Shown piece by piece: positions 17,770 to 26,416 of a stretch of 56,793 nt of DNA. Both the position numbers and the translations under genes were made by a program. This stretch comes from Candidatus Polarisedimenticolia bacterium (GTDB lineage Bacteria; Acidobacteriota; Polarisedimenticolia; Gp22-AA2), in the NCBI GenBank assembly GCA_036001465.1, contig DASYUH010000067.1, positions 1 through 56,793 of the forward strand. Reading direction: 5' to 3'. Position 1 is the first letter of the stretch. The number at the start of each line of letters is the position of its first letter. The notes beneath the pieces were generated by a model. It ran no database searches. It had not been told where the DNA came from and saw only the letters and a list, made by a program, of their open reading frames with translations.

Positions 17770-17941
17770 CTGAGAAAACCTTTGGCCCAAATGACTTAAG
17801 GCAGGGTAACAGTGGCAAGCTCAGGGGTATTGTCTGAACTGTCTCATGAGATATCAGAGTATCATCTCGATGTCTCGTTGGAGTTCCCCCTTAGTTCGGT
17901 TCGAGGCTCTGGCATCTCTTGCTAAGGGGAGCAACATCCAG

Positions 17942-18604
17942 TTGAAGTCTCCGAACAGAATCATCCCTCTCCTTCTTACGATCCCGGGTCTCTTCGTGTT
18001 GATCGTCTTCGCCGGCACACCGGATGGTGCCCCGGTCGAACCGACGACGACCGAGAAGGGGGACGGCATCGATCAGGATCCCGGGATAGCCGGCACCGCC
18101 CGGCTCGTCTTCCCGCTGGAGAGCCAGTATCGGATCGGCATTGAAGACGTGCTGCTCATCTCGGTCTGGCGCGACCCCGACTTGACGCGGGAGGTCCCCG
18201 TCCGGCCGGACGGCAAGATCTCCCTGCCGCTGTTGCAGGATCTGATGGCCGCGGGGAAAACGCCCGTGGAGCTCGGGAAGGAATTGCAAACCCGCTTCAA
18301 GGAGTTCCTCAGCAATCCTTCAGTGACTGTGATCGTGCGCGAAGTGAACAGCATCAAGTTGTACATCCTCGGAGAAGTCGCCAAGCCCGGGCCGGTGGCC
18401 GTGCGGTCGAAGGTCCGGCTGCTCCAGGCCATATCCATGGCGGGCGGGGTAACTCAGTTCGGAGGAAAGAACGGGGTGGTCATCTACCGGAGCTCGCCGG
18501 CCGGAGAGAAAGTGATCGAGGTGTCCTACAAGGACATCGTGTCGGGAAAAAGACCCGGGGACAATCTAGTTCTTGAGCCCGGGGACACCATCGTCGTCCG
18601 TTAA
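17942..18604 (+). CDS. Wza/GumB-type polysaccharide export protein
   Basis: 220 aa from a TTG at 17942, chosen because AGGGGAG lies 10 bases upstream and it yields a clean signal sequence (MKSPNRIIPLLLTIPGLFVLIVFAG); an ATG at 17846 would add 32 residues of non-typical composition and has no ribosome binding site. The protein has a polysaccharide export (PES) domain (YRIGIEDVLLISVWRDPDL, VRPDGKISLPLL, NPSVTVIVREV) and one SLBB domain (IKLYILGEVAKPGPVAV, LQAISMAGGV), ending GDTIVV. No lipobox Cys is present, unlike E. coli Wza. It forms the outer-membrane/periplasmic exit channel for the polymer and is the first gene of the locus. Confidence 0.88.
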   Translation: MKSPNRIIPLLLTIPGLFVLIVFAGTPDGAPVEPTTTEKGDGIDQDPGIAGTARLVFPLESQYRIGIEDVLLISVWRDPDLTREVPVRPDGKISLPLLQDLMAAGKTPVELGKELQTRFKEFLSNPSVTVIVREVNSIKLYILGEVAKPGPVAVRSKVRLLQAISMAGGVTQFGGKNGVVIYRSSPAGEKVIEVSYKDIVSGKRPGDNLVLEPGDTIVVR

Positions 18605-18769
18605 TCCGACATCGAATGCGAGAGGACGTGCTCGTGGAGCGGTTTGCTATGGGACCTGCGCAGATGCAATTCCATGCTGATGACATGGGCGCTCCTGCGA
18701 CAGAAATATCACCGGCTGGAATCCGGAGCAGAGACTGACTCCGGTGCCTGTCGAATCGGCGGTGAACTC

Positions 18770-19972
18770 GTGAAGTGGAGCTGGTCGGTCCGATCGCTCG
18801 CGGCGTCGCGGCGGATCCTCAGCCTGCTCGTGGTGGTGTGGGGTCTGCAGGCGGGTCTCGCGCGCGCCCAGGCCCCGGGCGGTCCGACGCCCGACGGGTT
18901 CGATCTCAACGTCGGCATGGGGATGCGGCTCACGAACAATCCCGGCCTCGCATCCGACGGCGGAAGCCGGGAGGGAGATTCCATCACCGACCTGCGGGCC
19001 GACGTCACCGGTCGCCGGAGGAGCCCGAGGACCGAGTGGTCGTCGAGGTACACGCCCTTCTACACGCGCTACGGCAGCAACAGTCAGTTCGACACCGTCA
19101 ATCACGCGCTCAATCTCGATGCACGCTACGTCGTGAGCCCCCGCAGCAGGCTTGGACTTCTCGAGCGCTTCTACTCCAGTCGCGACCTGTCCCAGGTCGA
19201 CACCGGGGAAACGGCCGGCGAGGCGGTCATCCTGACCCGCCTGACCAGGCGCTGGAGGAACTTCGCTGACGCGGCGTTCGATGCCAGCCTCTCCCGTTCG
19301 TTGTCCCTGCAGCTCGGCGCATCGAGCCGGATCGAGCGATTCGATCTGAGCCCGAGCGTCGACAGCAACATGGACTCCGGACGACTCGGGATCAGGAAGC
19401 AGATTGGACGGGAGGACGCCTTTTCCACCACCTACAGCTATTCCCGATTCGGTTTCCAGGGCGCCGGGGTGGACGGGGCCGAATCCCAGGGGATGGACCT
19501 GTCCTGGTCGCACGGGATCCCGACGCGGACGGACTGGACGCTGTCTGCCGGAGTCTCCAAGGTCTCCCGGGCGTCGGAACGGGAGAACCGGATCACGGCC
19601 AGCGCCTCGCTCCACCATCCTTTCCGGCGGATGGATTTCGTGTCCGGCTACCGCCGCGGACTGGGCGCCGATTCAGGCGTCGCCAACGTGACGGTGGCGC
19701 AGGACGCCCATGCCGGAATCTCCGCACGGATCGGACAGCGGGCTTCGATGACGGTGCGCGGCGAGTACGGAAGCCGCAACTCGGTCCTGGAAAGCGGAGA
19801 CCGGATTGCCCTCACCTATACCGGCGGCGCCCTTCTGGGGACAGTCACGCTCAACCCGCACCTGAACATTGTGGCGGAGGCCCGGCGGCGCAGTCAGGAC
19901 GTCACGAGCGTGACGGGGGACGATCTGACGGTCAACACCTTTTTCCTGCGCCTGGAACTGCGGGTTTTCTGA
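18770..19972 (+). CDS. Outer-membrane beta-barrel protein of the exopolysaccharide locus
   Basis: 400 aa from the GTG at 18770. A signal peptide (ending ARAQA) is followed by a protein made of alternating amphipathic strands rich in Arg, Ser, Tyr and aromatic ends (WSSRYTPFYTRYGS, FSTTYSYSRFGFQG, MDLSWSHGIPTRTDW) and finishing with a short strand ending in Phe (FFLRLELRVF), the classic outer-membrane barrel C-terminus. Such barrels are common next to Wza-like genes in exosortase-type and VpsM/EpsL-type loci. Its precise role (secretion or anchoring) is not established. An upstream ATG at 18674 is possible but would put 32 residues before the signal. Confidence 0.75.
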   Translation: MKWSWSVRSLAASRRILSLLVVVWGLQAGLARAQAPGGPTPDGFDLNVGMGMRLTNNPGLASDGGSREGDSITDLRADVTGRRRSPRTEWSSRYTPFYTRYGSNSQFDTVNHALNLDARYVVSPRSRLGLLERFYSSRDLSQVDTGETAGEAVILTRLTRRWRNFADAAFDASLSRSLSLQLGASSRIERFDLSPSVDSNMDSGRLGIRKQIGREDAFSTTYSYSRFGFQGAGVDGAESQGMDLSWSHGIPTRTDWTLSAGVSKVSRASERENRITASASLHHPFRRMDFVSGYRRGLGADSGVANVTVAQDAHAGISARIGQRASMTVRGEYGSRNSVLESGDRIALTYTGGALLGTVTLNPHLNIVAEARRRSQDVTSVTGDDLTVNTFFLRLELRVF

Positions 19973-19983
19973 CGAGGAATGTG

Positions 19984-20496
19984 ATGACCTGGTATGCCAT
20001 CCAGACCAAGCCAAGAAAAGAGCCTTCGGTGCAGGCCGCACTCGATCAGGCGGGGATCGAGGTCTATTGTCCCCGAATCCGGAAGCCGATCGGTCGCGCG
20101 GATCGCAAGTCGTGGCGGGAAGCCTCTCTCTTCCCGGGATATCTGTTCGCCCGGTTCGATTTCGGCATCGAGTATCCCCGCGTGCGGTGGACGCCCGGGC
20201 TGGTCCGGGTCGTCATGAGCGGCGGGACGCCCCTCGCGGTCAGTGAAACGATGCTCTCGTCGGTGCGTGAGATGGAGAAGGAGGGGATCCGCCTCCTGCT
20301 GCGGCCGGTCCGATGGAAGCCGGGAGTCCGGGTGCGGGTGGGCCAGGGTCCGTTCACGGGGTTCGAGGGACAGGTCGCCGCGACATTGAAGGGTGGCGAC
20401 CGAGTCCGGATCTTGTTGGAACTCTTCCGGCGGCAAGTGGCTCTGGAGTGCGACACCAGTCAGCTCCGGCCGCTCGTCTCTGCGGGGAGCGGTTAG
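19984..20496 (+). CDS. NusG-paralogue transcription antiterminator (RfaH/LoaP/UpxY type)
   Basis: 170 aa. The NusG N-terminal domain opens MTWYAIQTKPRKEPSVQAAL and contains the ARFDF and FPGYLFARF signature; the C-terminal KOW domain has GVRVRVGQGPFTGFEGQV. The ORF is too divergent for the housekeeping NusG and sits third in a very long glycan operon, the usual place for specialised paralogues that travel with RNA polymerase and suppress termination across the locus. GAGGA lies 5 bases before the ATG. The DNA or RNA element that recruits it was not identified. Confidence 0.88.
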   Translation: MTWYAIQTKPRKEPSVQAALDQAGIEVYCPRIRKPIGRADRKSWREASLFPGYLFARFDFGIEYPRVRWTPGLVRVVMSGGTPLAVSETMLSSVREMEKEGIRLLLRPVRWKPGVRVRVGQGPFTGFEGQVAATLKGGDRVRILLELFRRQVALECDTSQLRPLVSAGSG

Positions 20497-20547
20497 AGGC
20501 AAGTCGTTTTGTTTCAGTCATTTTGGTCAGGGAGCCGGAGGCTCTCA

Positions 20548-21192
20548 ATGGCGGAGCTGTACACGATAGAGCACGGAAAGCAGGTTCCGATCTTCGTGCG
20601 GGAACCTGTGTTCGCAACCCCGGAGATGCTGCCCCAGCCCGGGGGAGCGGGTCCGCTCTGGAGGAGCCTGCTCTTCCCGAGACGGGGACAGCGAGCGCTG
20701 GAGGTCGGCGGGGACGGGTCCGAGCTCTTCGCTTTTCTGAGGGAGGCCGGGGTCCGGTTCGAGAGGACGGCGACTCCTCCCGGGCCGATCTGGGACCCGG
20801 GCCTGGATCTGGTTCTGGAGGATCGAACGAACGGCAGTGCACCGGTTCGACTCGAACGCATCCGATCGCTCCTGATTCCCGGAGGGCGGTGGGTCGTGGC
20901 GCTGGAAAGGCAGGGATGGATCGGGCTGGCCGGCCACCGCATCGTGCGGCAGGCACGGCGGGAAGGGTTCGAGAGAATCGAGACCTACTACGCCTACCCG
21001 TCGCTGCGCGCGCCGCGCATCCTCGTGCCGCTCGACTGCCCGGATCCGTTCCGCTACTTCCTGCGGCTGGCCGTTGGTGTTCGCGCGCCCCGGCAGCGTC
21101 TGCTCGCCCTGGGCGCCCGGTGTCTCTGCGCCCTGAGGCTGCACCGGATGTTTCTGCCGAACCTGATCGTGGTGGCGCGGAGAGCAGGATGA
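20548..21192 (+). CDS. Methyltransferase-like protein of the exopolysaccharide locus
   Basis: 214 aa. The middle resembles a class I SAM-methyltransferase core: ALEVGGDGSELFAFLREAG could be a glycine motif I and SLLIPGGRWVVALER a post-motif III strand, but the usual E/D-x-G-x-G is degenerate (EVGGDGS). The C-terminal part (LRAPRILVPLDCPDPFRYFLRL) is basic and hydrophobic. The function is uncertain: a diverged methyltransferase or a non-catalytic partner. GGAGG lies 7 bases before the ATG at 20548. Its stop overlaps the next start, which encodes a kinase-like protein, so the two may act together. Confidence 0.6.
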   Translation: MAELYTIEHGKQVPIFVREPVFATPEMLPQPGGAGPLWRSLLFPRRGQRALEVGGDGSELFAFLREAGVRFERTATPPGPIWDPGLDLVLEDRTNGSAPVRLERIRSLLIPGGRWVVALERQGWIGLAGHRIVRQARREGFERIETYYAYPSLRAPRILVPLDCPDPFRYFLRLAVGVRAPRQRLLALGARCLCALRLHRMFLPNLIVVARRAG

Positions 21193-22208
21193 TCAGCGCT
21201 CTTTCGGAAACCTACAGGGATGTGGCCGCGAAGGCGATGGGCGTTCCCGCGCGCGAGGTCTCGGTTCTCATGATCCACCGTCCTCATGAAGACAAGGACT
21301 ACGCAGACCAGTCGGTCTACCTCTTTTTTCTTCCGCATGATCGGTTCCCGTCGGCGGTGGGCAAAGTGGGGTTCGATCCGGCGGGAGCCCATTACCTGGA
21401 GAGGGAGCATCGGGGACTCCTGTATCTGACCGAGCGCGGGAAGGGCATCCCGGAGACGTCGGTCCCGCGGCTACTGCACTACGGGGAAGTGGCCGGACGG
21501 CAGGCTCTTTTGCAGAGCGCTCTCCGGGGGGAGAAGGTCTCCACCTGGCTGACCCCGGGAATGCGACTCAACGGACGTCTCGGCCGGTTCCTGGCATGGG
21601 CCGCGAGCTGGAGCGCTGCGCTCGGCCGCGCGACCAGGACCGATGGAGGGGGGCTGGTCACCGGCTGGACCGACGAGTTCAGCGTGAAGCTGGACCGGAC
21701 CGGCCGCTCGCGTGCGCTCTTGGACGGAGCGGCTCGACAGGTGTGGGAGGGCTTCGGCGGGACGTTTCCAGGCGTCCTGGCCCAGGGGGACTTCTGCGGT
21801 GAAAACATCCTGGGGAACGGCGAGCGCTACGGTGTGATCGACTGGGAACTCTGTGATGAGCAATCGATCCCCGTCTACGACATCGTGGATCTCTGCCTGT
21901 GGGTCGCGTTCCGGACCGAGGGACACCTGGAGCCGGATCCATTCGCCGCCCTGGAACGACTCCTGCACGGGCGAGATCCGCTGGCCCGCGAGCTGCGTTG
22001 CACCCTGGGTCGCTACGCGACGGCCATGGGGTTCCAGCAGGGACTGCTCCCACCCCTGGTCAGCCTGGCCTGGGCCGGCTATTGCCTGAAGAAATTTCAG
22101 CACCTGAAGCGGGACGAGACCGGCCACTTCGCGCGGGCCCGGATGGCTGTGCGCAAGATTCTCGACACTCCCCCCGAAGTCCTTTCGGGAAGCAGGGAGG
22201 CCGAGTGA
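21189..22208 (+). CDS. Aminoglycoside-phosphotransferase/choline-kinase-like protein
   Basis: 339 aa. A protein-kinase-like APH fold: candidate ATP-binding Lys59 (VGKVGF), catalytic loop QGDFCGENIL with Asp201 and Asn206, and metal-binding Asp218 in VIDWEL. The His of the usual HGD motif is replaced by Gln. In a glycan locus such kinases phosphorylate a sugar, lipid or amino alcohol; the substrate here is unknown. ATGA overlap with the methyltransferase-like gene upstream. Confidence 0.75.
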   Translation: MISALSETYRDVAAKAMGVPAREVSVLMIHRPHEDKDYADQSVYLFFLPHDRFPSAVGKVGFDPAGAHYLEREHRGLLYLTERGKGIPETSVPRLLHYGEVAGRQALLQSALRGEKVSTWLTPGMRLNGRLGRFLAWAASWSAALGRATRTDGGGLVTGWTDEFSVKLDRTGRSRALLDGAARQVWEGFGGTFPGVLAQGDFCGENILGNGERYGVIDWELCDEQSIPVYDIVDLCLWVAFRTEGHLEPDPFAALERLLHGRDPLARELRCTLGRYATAMGFQQGLLPPLVSLAWAGYCLKKFQHLKRDETGHFARARMAVRKILDTPPEVLSGSREAE

Positions 22209-23713
22209 CCCTCTCGCGCGTGGTTCGAAACATCGGCTCCGGCTATGCCGGCGCGGCGGTCAACGGCGTCGTGCTGCTTCTGCTGACGCCTCTGGTCGTG
22301 CGGCACCTCGGCTCGAGCCAGTACGGGATCTGGGTGCTGGCTGCCGCCATGGGGAGCTACCTGGGATTCCTCAACGCGGGCAGCGGGGCAGCCGGGGTTC
22401 GCGCCGTGGCCCGGCTGGCGGGAACCGGGAGGATGGGTGAGGCCAGTCGGGAGGTCGGTTCGATATTCCGGATTTATCTGGCGGTCGGAGTCTTCGCCGC
22501 CGGGGCCCTGACTCTCCTGAGCTTCACGACGCTGGACTACTTCCATGTCCCGGCGGCGGACCAGCCGCAGGCCCGGGCCCTGCTGATCCTGATCGCGATC
22601 AATTTCCTGATCTCGTTCCCCTTCGGGGTCACGCGGAGCGTTCTGGCCGGACTCCACCGGTTCCATCTGCTCGGGGGGGTCGAAGTGGTCTGGGCCTCAT
22701 TCCGATTGGTCGCAACCGTCGTTCTACTTGGCGCCGGTCATGGCCTTCTGGCGTTGGGAGGAATCCAGCTGGCCGCGTCGATTGGAGGACACCTGACCCG
22801 CTGGCTGCTGATCCGGCGGGTGGCGCCCCAGATCCACCTGACCGGAGGGCCGGAATGGTCCGGCCTGTCCGCCGACGTCTCGATCTTCTCGGCCCTCTCC
22901 TTTGGTTACGAGAGCCTGCGCACCCTGTTCGACAACGCCGACCTCCTTCTGCTGGGGATTCTCGCCGGTCCCGCGGCCGTCGGTGTGTTCGGCGTCGGAG
23001 TGAGCCTCGCGTCATTCGTTTCGAAAGGGCTGCAGCCGATCTCCGGAGTCCTCTTCCCGATGGCCTCCGAGATGGAGGCCCTGGGGCGGCGCTCCGAGGC
23101 GGGCCGGCTGCTCGAGATCGGGACCCGGGTCAACCTGGCGCTGGCCCTTCCGCTGGTCACCATCCTCCTGGTGGATGGTCCCACCCTGCTGCGCCTCTGG
23201 GTCGGCCCTGGCTTCGAGCCGAGCTATCCGGTCCTGGCGGCGTTCGCGCTGGCCAACCTGATGATGGCAGCCTCCCTCGCTTCGTCCACCCTGCTGTTCG
23301 GGGTGGGCCGAATCGGCGTCCTGCTTGGAGCCGAGGCAGCCAGGTACGTCCTCAACCTGACGCTGGTGCTCATCCTCTATCGCTGGATCGGTTTCACCGG
23401 AATGGCGCTGGGGACGCTGGTATCCATCGTAGCCGTCGACGCTGGAATCGTGATCGTCCGCGCCTGCCGGTGGGCCGGTCTCGATACGACTGGATTCCTG
23501 ACCCGCTCGCTTGGAGCGCCCTTCCTCGCCGCCCTGCCAATCATGCTCCTTCTGGCCGCCTGGAAGAGCGCCTCGCCGGATCCCTCGATCCAGACCGTGG
23601 CGCTGCGAGCCGTCGGCTGCCTGGCCGGCTTCGCGCTGATCTATGCCCTGGCCGGGGCGTTCCGGGAGGAGCGGCGGCTGGTGGGCAAGGTGTGGGTGGA
23701 GGCGTTCCGATGA
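22205..23713 (+). CDS. Wzx-type polysaccharide flippase (MOP superfamily)
   Basis: 502 aa with about 12-14 hydrophobic segments spread evenly along the protein and a typical N-terminus (GYAGAAVNGVVLLLLTPLVVRHLGSSQYGIWVL), as in RfbX/Wzx oligosaccharide translocases. It flips undecaprenyl-linked repeat units from the inner to the outer leaflet of the plasma membrane. GTG start in a GTGA overlap with the kinase-like gene. Confidence 0.92.
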   Translation: MTLSRVVRNIGSGYAGAAVNGVVLLLLTPLVVRHLGSSQYGIWVLAAAMGSYLGFLNAGSGAAGVRAVARLAGTGRMGEASREVGSIFRIYLAVGVFAAGALTLLSFTTLDYFHVPAADQPQARALLILIAINFLISFPFGVTRSVLAGLHRFHLLGGVEVVWASFRLVATVVLLGAGHGLLALGGIQLAASIGGHLTRWLLIRRVAPQIHLTGGPEWSGLSADVSIFSALSFGYESLRTLFDNADLLLLGILAGPAAVGVFGVGVSLASFVSKGLQPISGVLFPMASEMEALGRRSEAGRLLEIGTRVNLALALPLVTILLVDGPTLLRLWVGPGFEPSYPVLAAFALANLMMAASLASSTLLFGVGRIGVLLGAEAARYVLNLTLVLILYRWIGFTGMALGTLVSIVAVDAGIVIVRACRWAGLDTTGFLTRSLGAPFLAALPIMLLLAAWKSASPDPSIQTVALRAVGCLAGFALIYALAGAFREERRLVGKVWVEAFR

Positions 23714-24504
23714 GCGGCCCGTCCGGCGTCAGGATCATGGTCTACCACTGGATCGATCGCGACCCGGGGCAGAGGCTGCGTGAGTGGGGCCTGACTCCGG
23801 AGGCGTTCGAGGCGCAGATGGTGGCGCTGGCCGAGGGCGGATATCGGGTCCTGCCGCTGAACGACGTGCTCCAGATCGTGAGGGGCCTGCGCCCCGCCCC
23901 CCCCAAAAGTGTCGCACTCACCTTCGACGACGGATACCTGAGCCTCATGGATCATGCCTTGCCGGTCCTGAAGCGATTCGGTTTCCCGGCCACTTTTTTC
24001 CTGGTGAGCGATCGGGTCGGAGCGACCAATACCTGGGACGCCCGGCACGGCGATCGGCCCCGCTCCCTGATGGGATGGAGTGAGGCGGCGGAGCTGGCGG
24101 CCCAGGGGATGGAAATCGGATCGCACAGTCGGACCCATCCCCTCCTGACCGACCTCACGGAAGCCGAAATGGAAAGCGAGGTACGCGGGTCGAAGGAGTC
24201 GATCGAAGACCGGTTGGGCCAGCCGGTGCGCCTGTTCTCCTACCCCCACGGCCTCCACGATGCCAGATGTCAACGCCTGGTCGCCGCGGCGGGCTATGCC
24301 GGAGCCTGCTCCACCCTGCCCGGCGGCAACGGCCCGGGGACGAATCCCTACCGGCTGCACCGGAGCGAGATCTCCTATTACGACACGCCGTGGTCGTTCT
24401 CCTTCAAGGTCCGAACCGGGTTCGGTGTGAGGAGTTGGGCCAGGTCGACGGCAGGCGAGCTGCTTCGCCGGCTCGTCCCGACCCCGCGGGGGGTGGCCTC
24501 GTGA
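23710..24504 (+). CDS. Polysaccharide deacetylase (NodB homology domain)
   Basis: 264 aa, carbohydrate esterase family 4. Catalytic and zinc residues are visible: TFDDGY (Asp73 base, Asp74 metal) and HSRTHP (His139, His143), plus SYPHG and the final strand LHRSEI. It has no signal peptide, so it probably acts in the cytoplasm or at the membrane on a lipid-linked N-acetylated sugar, or is a XrtA-type locus deacetylase. ATGA overlap with the flippase gene. Confidence 0.9.
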   Translation: MSGPSGVRIMVYHWIDRDPGQRLREWGLTPEAFEAQMVALAEGGYRVLPLNDVLQIVRGLRPAPPKSVALTFDDGYLSLMDHALPVLKRFGFPATFFLVSDRVGATNTWDARHGDRPRSLMGWSEAAELAAQGMEIGSHSRTHPLLTDLTEAEMESEVRGSKESIEDRLGQPVRLFSYPHGLHDARCQRLVAAAGYAGACSTLPGGNGPGTNPYRLHRSEISYYDTPWSFSFKVRTGFGVRSWARSTAGELLRRLVPTPRGVAS

Positions 24505-25502
24505 GCCGGCCGTCGATCTCGATCATCGTGCCGACCTACAACCGTCGGCGGATTCTGACCCGGACCTTGCCCGCGCTCCTCGGTCAGAAAGAGCCCGGAG
24601 CCGACTATGAGGTCATCGTGGTGGTGGACGGCTCCAGCGACGGGACCCAGGACATGTTGAACCAGGGGAGGTGGGGATCGCGGCTCCGCGTCGTCCAACA
24701 GCCCAACCGGGGACAGGCCTCGGCTCGCAACCGAGGGGCCGCCGAGGCGCTGGGCGAGATTCTGCTGTTCCTGGACGACGACATGATCGCGGCGCCGGAT
24801 CTGGTCGCCATCCATTGCGAGGAGCACGGCTCCTCTCGGGAGCGTGTGATCTTGGGGCAGATGGGGCTCGCCGCGGGCGTGCGCCGCTCTTTCCTGAAGC
24901 AAGGGGTCGAGGATTGGGGGAAGGAGTTCGCCGAGCGAGTCTCGGCACCGGGTTACCGGTTCCGATTTGACGACTGGCATTCGGGACACGCCTCCATCTC
25001 GCGCTCCCTGTTCGTCAGCCTGGGGGGCTTCGACGAGTCGTTCGTGGCCTATGGGAACGAGGACTATGACCTGGGCTTCAGGCTGATCCACCTGGGCGCC
25101 GACATACGCTTCTCGCCACGGGCGGTGGCGCTGCAGATCTATGACAAGAGCTTCTCCGCGTGGCTGCGCGATGTCGAAGGCGTCGGCCGGGCCGACGTCC
25201 TCCTCGCCGGGAAGCATCCGACAATTGCCCCGACGCTTCGCCTGTCCCGTCGTGAAACGCATCCCGTCAAGCGTCTGGCCCGATGGTCAGGACTGTCTTC
25301 CTTCGACGCCATGGCCGCCGCCTGGATGGCGCTGGGGTGGACGTTGATCGCGGCGGAACGGTGTGCGCTCCGGGGGCTTCTTCTGAGCCATGCGCAGTCG
25401 CTGATGGGAGAACGGACGTATTGGCGCGGCGTCCGGGACGCTGGACGACGGACCGTTCCGACCGGCGCGGAGGCCTTGAAGCGGCCGTGGAGGGCGGCGT
25501 GA
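24501..25502 (+). CDS. Family 2 glycosyltransferase
   Basis: 333 aa GT-A fold inverting transferase. ISIIVPTYNRRRIL, VVVDGSSDGTQD, QASARNRG and the metal-binding FLDDDM are the nucleotide-sugar motifs; FVAYGNEDYDLGFRL is the ED acceptor/base motif. No membrane segment; a C-terminal amphipathic region may dock to the membrane. It adds one sugar of the repeat unit. GTG start in a GTGA overlap. Confidence 0.9.
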   Translation: MSRPSISIIVPTYNRRRILTRTLPALLGQKEPGADYEVIVVVDGSSDGTQDMLNQGRWGSRLRVVQQPNRGQASARNRGAAEALGEILLFLDDDMIAAPDLVAIHCEEHGSSRERVILGQMGLAAGVRRSFLKQGVEDWGKEFAERVSAPGYRFRFDDWHSGHASISRSLFVSLGGFDESFVAYGNEDYDLGFRLIHLGADIRFSPRAVALQIYDKSFSAWLRDVEGVGRADVLLAGKHPTIAPTLRLSRRETHPVKRLARWSGLSSFDAMAAAWMALGWTLIAAERCALRGLLLSHAQSLMGERTYWRGVRDAGRRTVPTGAEALKRPWRAA

Positions 25503-26416
25503 CGACCCCGAGGATCTCCGTCCTGATCGCCACCGCGGATCGCCCGGCGCTCCTGGCCGGTCTGCTGGACAGCCTGTCCGCCTCCCGATTCGGCGAGGCC
25601 GAGGTCCTGGTTCTGGATCAGAGCCGGACGGACGCGACGCCGCCGGAGGTCAACCGGGGCGGGTTGCCCATCCGGTTCATCCGCTGCCCGCGGCGAGGGA
25701 AGAGCGCGGCGCTCAACCTGGGGGTGCGCGAGGCCCGGGCACCCTGGCTCGCCTTCACCGACGATGACTGCCTGGTGGCCGAGGACTGGCTGGAGGTCAT
25801 CGACCGGGAGGCCCGCGGGTCTGGCTCGCGGTGCGCCCTCACGGGTCGGGTCGTTCCAGGTTCTCCGGAAGGGGAGGCGGTGACCGCTCCATCGCTGAGG
25901 GAGCAGGATCTTGAAACGACGTACACCGCCCCGTCCTTCCGGGACGTTCTGTTCGGCAACAACATGGCCATCCCGGCCGAGCTCTTGCGTAAGACCGGGT
26001 GCTTCGACGAAGGGCTCGGCCCGGGGACTCCGGCGCCCGCCGCCGAAGACAACGATCTGGGGTACCGCCTGCTCCAGGCCGGTGTCCCGATCCGATACCT
26101 GCCGGCGATGGTGGTGACGCACCGGTCGTGGAGGAGAGGGCCGGACCAGGTGAAGGTCTTCGGGGGCTATGGAGTAGGGCAGGGGACTTTCTATGGAAAG
26201 CACCTCCGCCGCGGTGACCTTCACATGGCGGCGCGCATGGCGCGGAACCTCTGGGATGCCGGCCGGGACCTGGGAGGAGCGATTCTCCTGGGGCGCCGGC
26301 AGGACGTGCAGGCCAGCGGAGCATTCGCTCGCGGACTCGTCCGCGGGTTCCTGCGGGCCGCCTGGTCCGGAAACGGGGGGCCGGCCGGCCCCGCCGCCGT
26401 GACGGAGGAGCCATGA
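25499..26416 (+). CDS. Family 2 glycosyltransferase (paralogue of the one at 28340)
   Basis: 305 aa. GT2 motifs: ISVLIATADRPALL, VLVLDQSRTDAT, GKSAALNLG, AFTDDDCLV (DxD) and AAEDNDLGYRLLQAG. A Gln-Ser follows the first Asp instead of the common Gly-Ser. It shares this DQSR motif and overall layout with the product of 28340-29272, so the two probably arose by duplication. GTGA overlap at the start. Confidence 0.88.
   Translation: MTTPRISVLIATADRPALLAGLLDSLSASRFGEAEVLVLDQSRTDATPPEVNRGGLPIRFIRCPRRGKSAALNLGVREARAPWLAFTDDDCLVAEDWLEVIDREARGSGSRCALTGRVVPGSPEGEAVTAPSLREQDLETTYTAPSFRDVLFGNNMAIPAELLRKTGCFDEGLGPGTPAPAAEDNDLGYRLLQAGVPIRYLPAMVVTHRSWRRGPDQVKVFGGYGVGQGTFYGKHLRRGDLHMAARMARNLWDAGRDLGGAILLGRRQDVQASGAFARGLVRGFLRAAWSGNGGPAGPAAVTEEP

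Larger units (their letters stand above)
17319..17941. other. AT-richer leader/promoter region of the exopolysaccharide locus
   Basis: About 620 bases with markedly lower GC than either side. It holds an inverted repeat at 17383-17403, the promoter at 17740-17769 and a roughly 170-base untranslated leader before the exporter gene. A 69-codon minus-strand frame (17550-17759) has no coding character or homology I recognise. No classic ops element for RfaH was seen. Confidence 0.55.

Noticed and set aside
17319-17845. Search for an RfaH-type ops element or a riboswitch in the leader
   Set aside because: No GGCGGTAGCGT-like sequence or recognised riboswitch core was seen; only a simple inverted repeat and a promoter.
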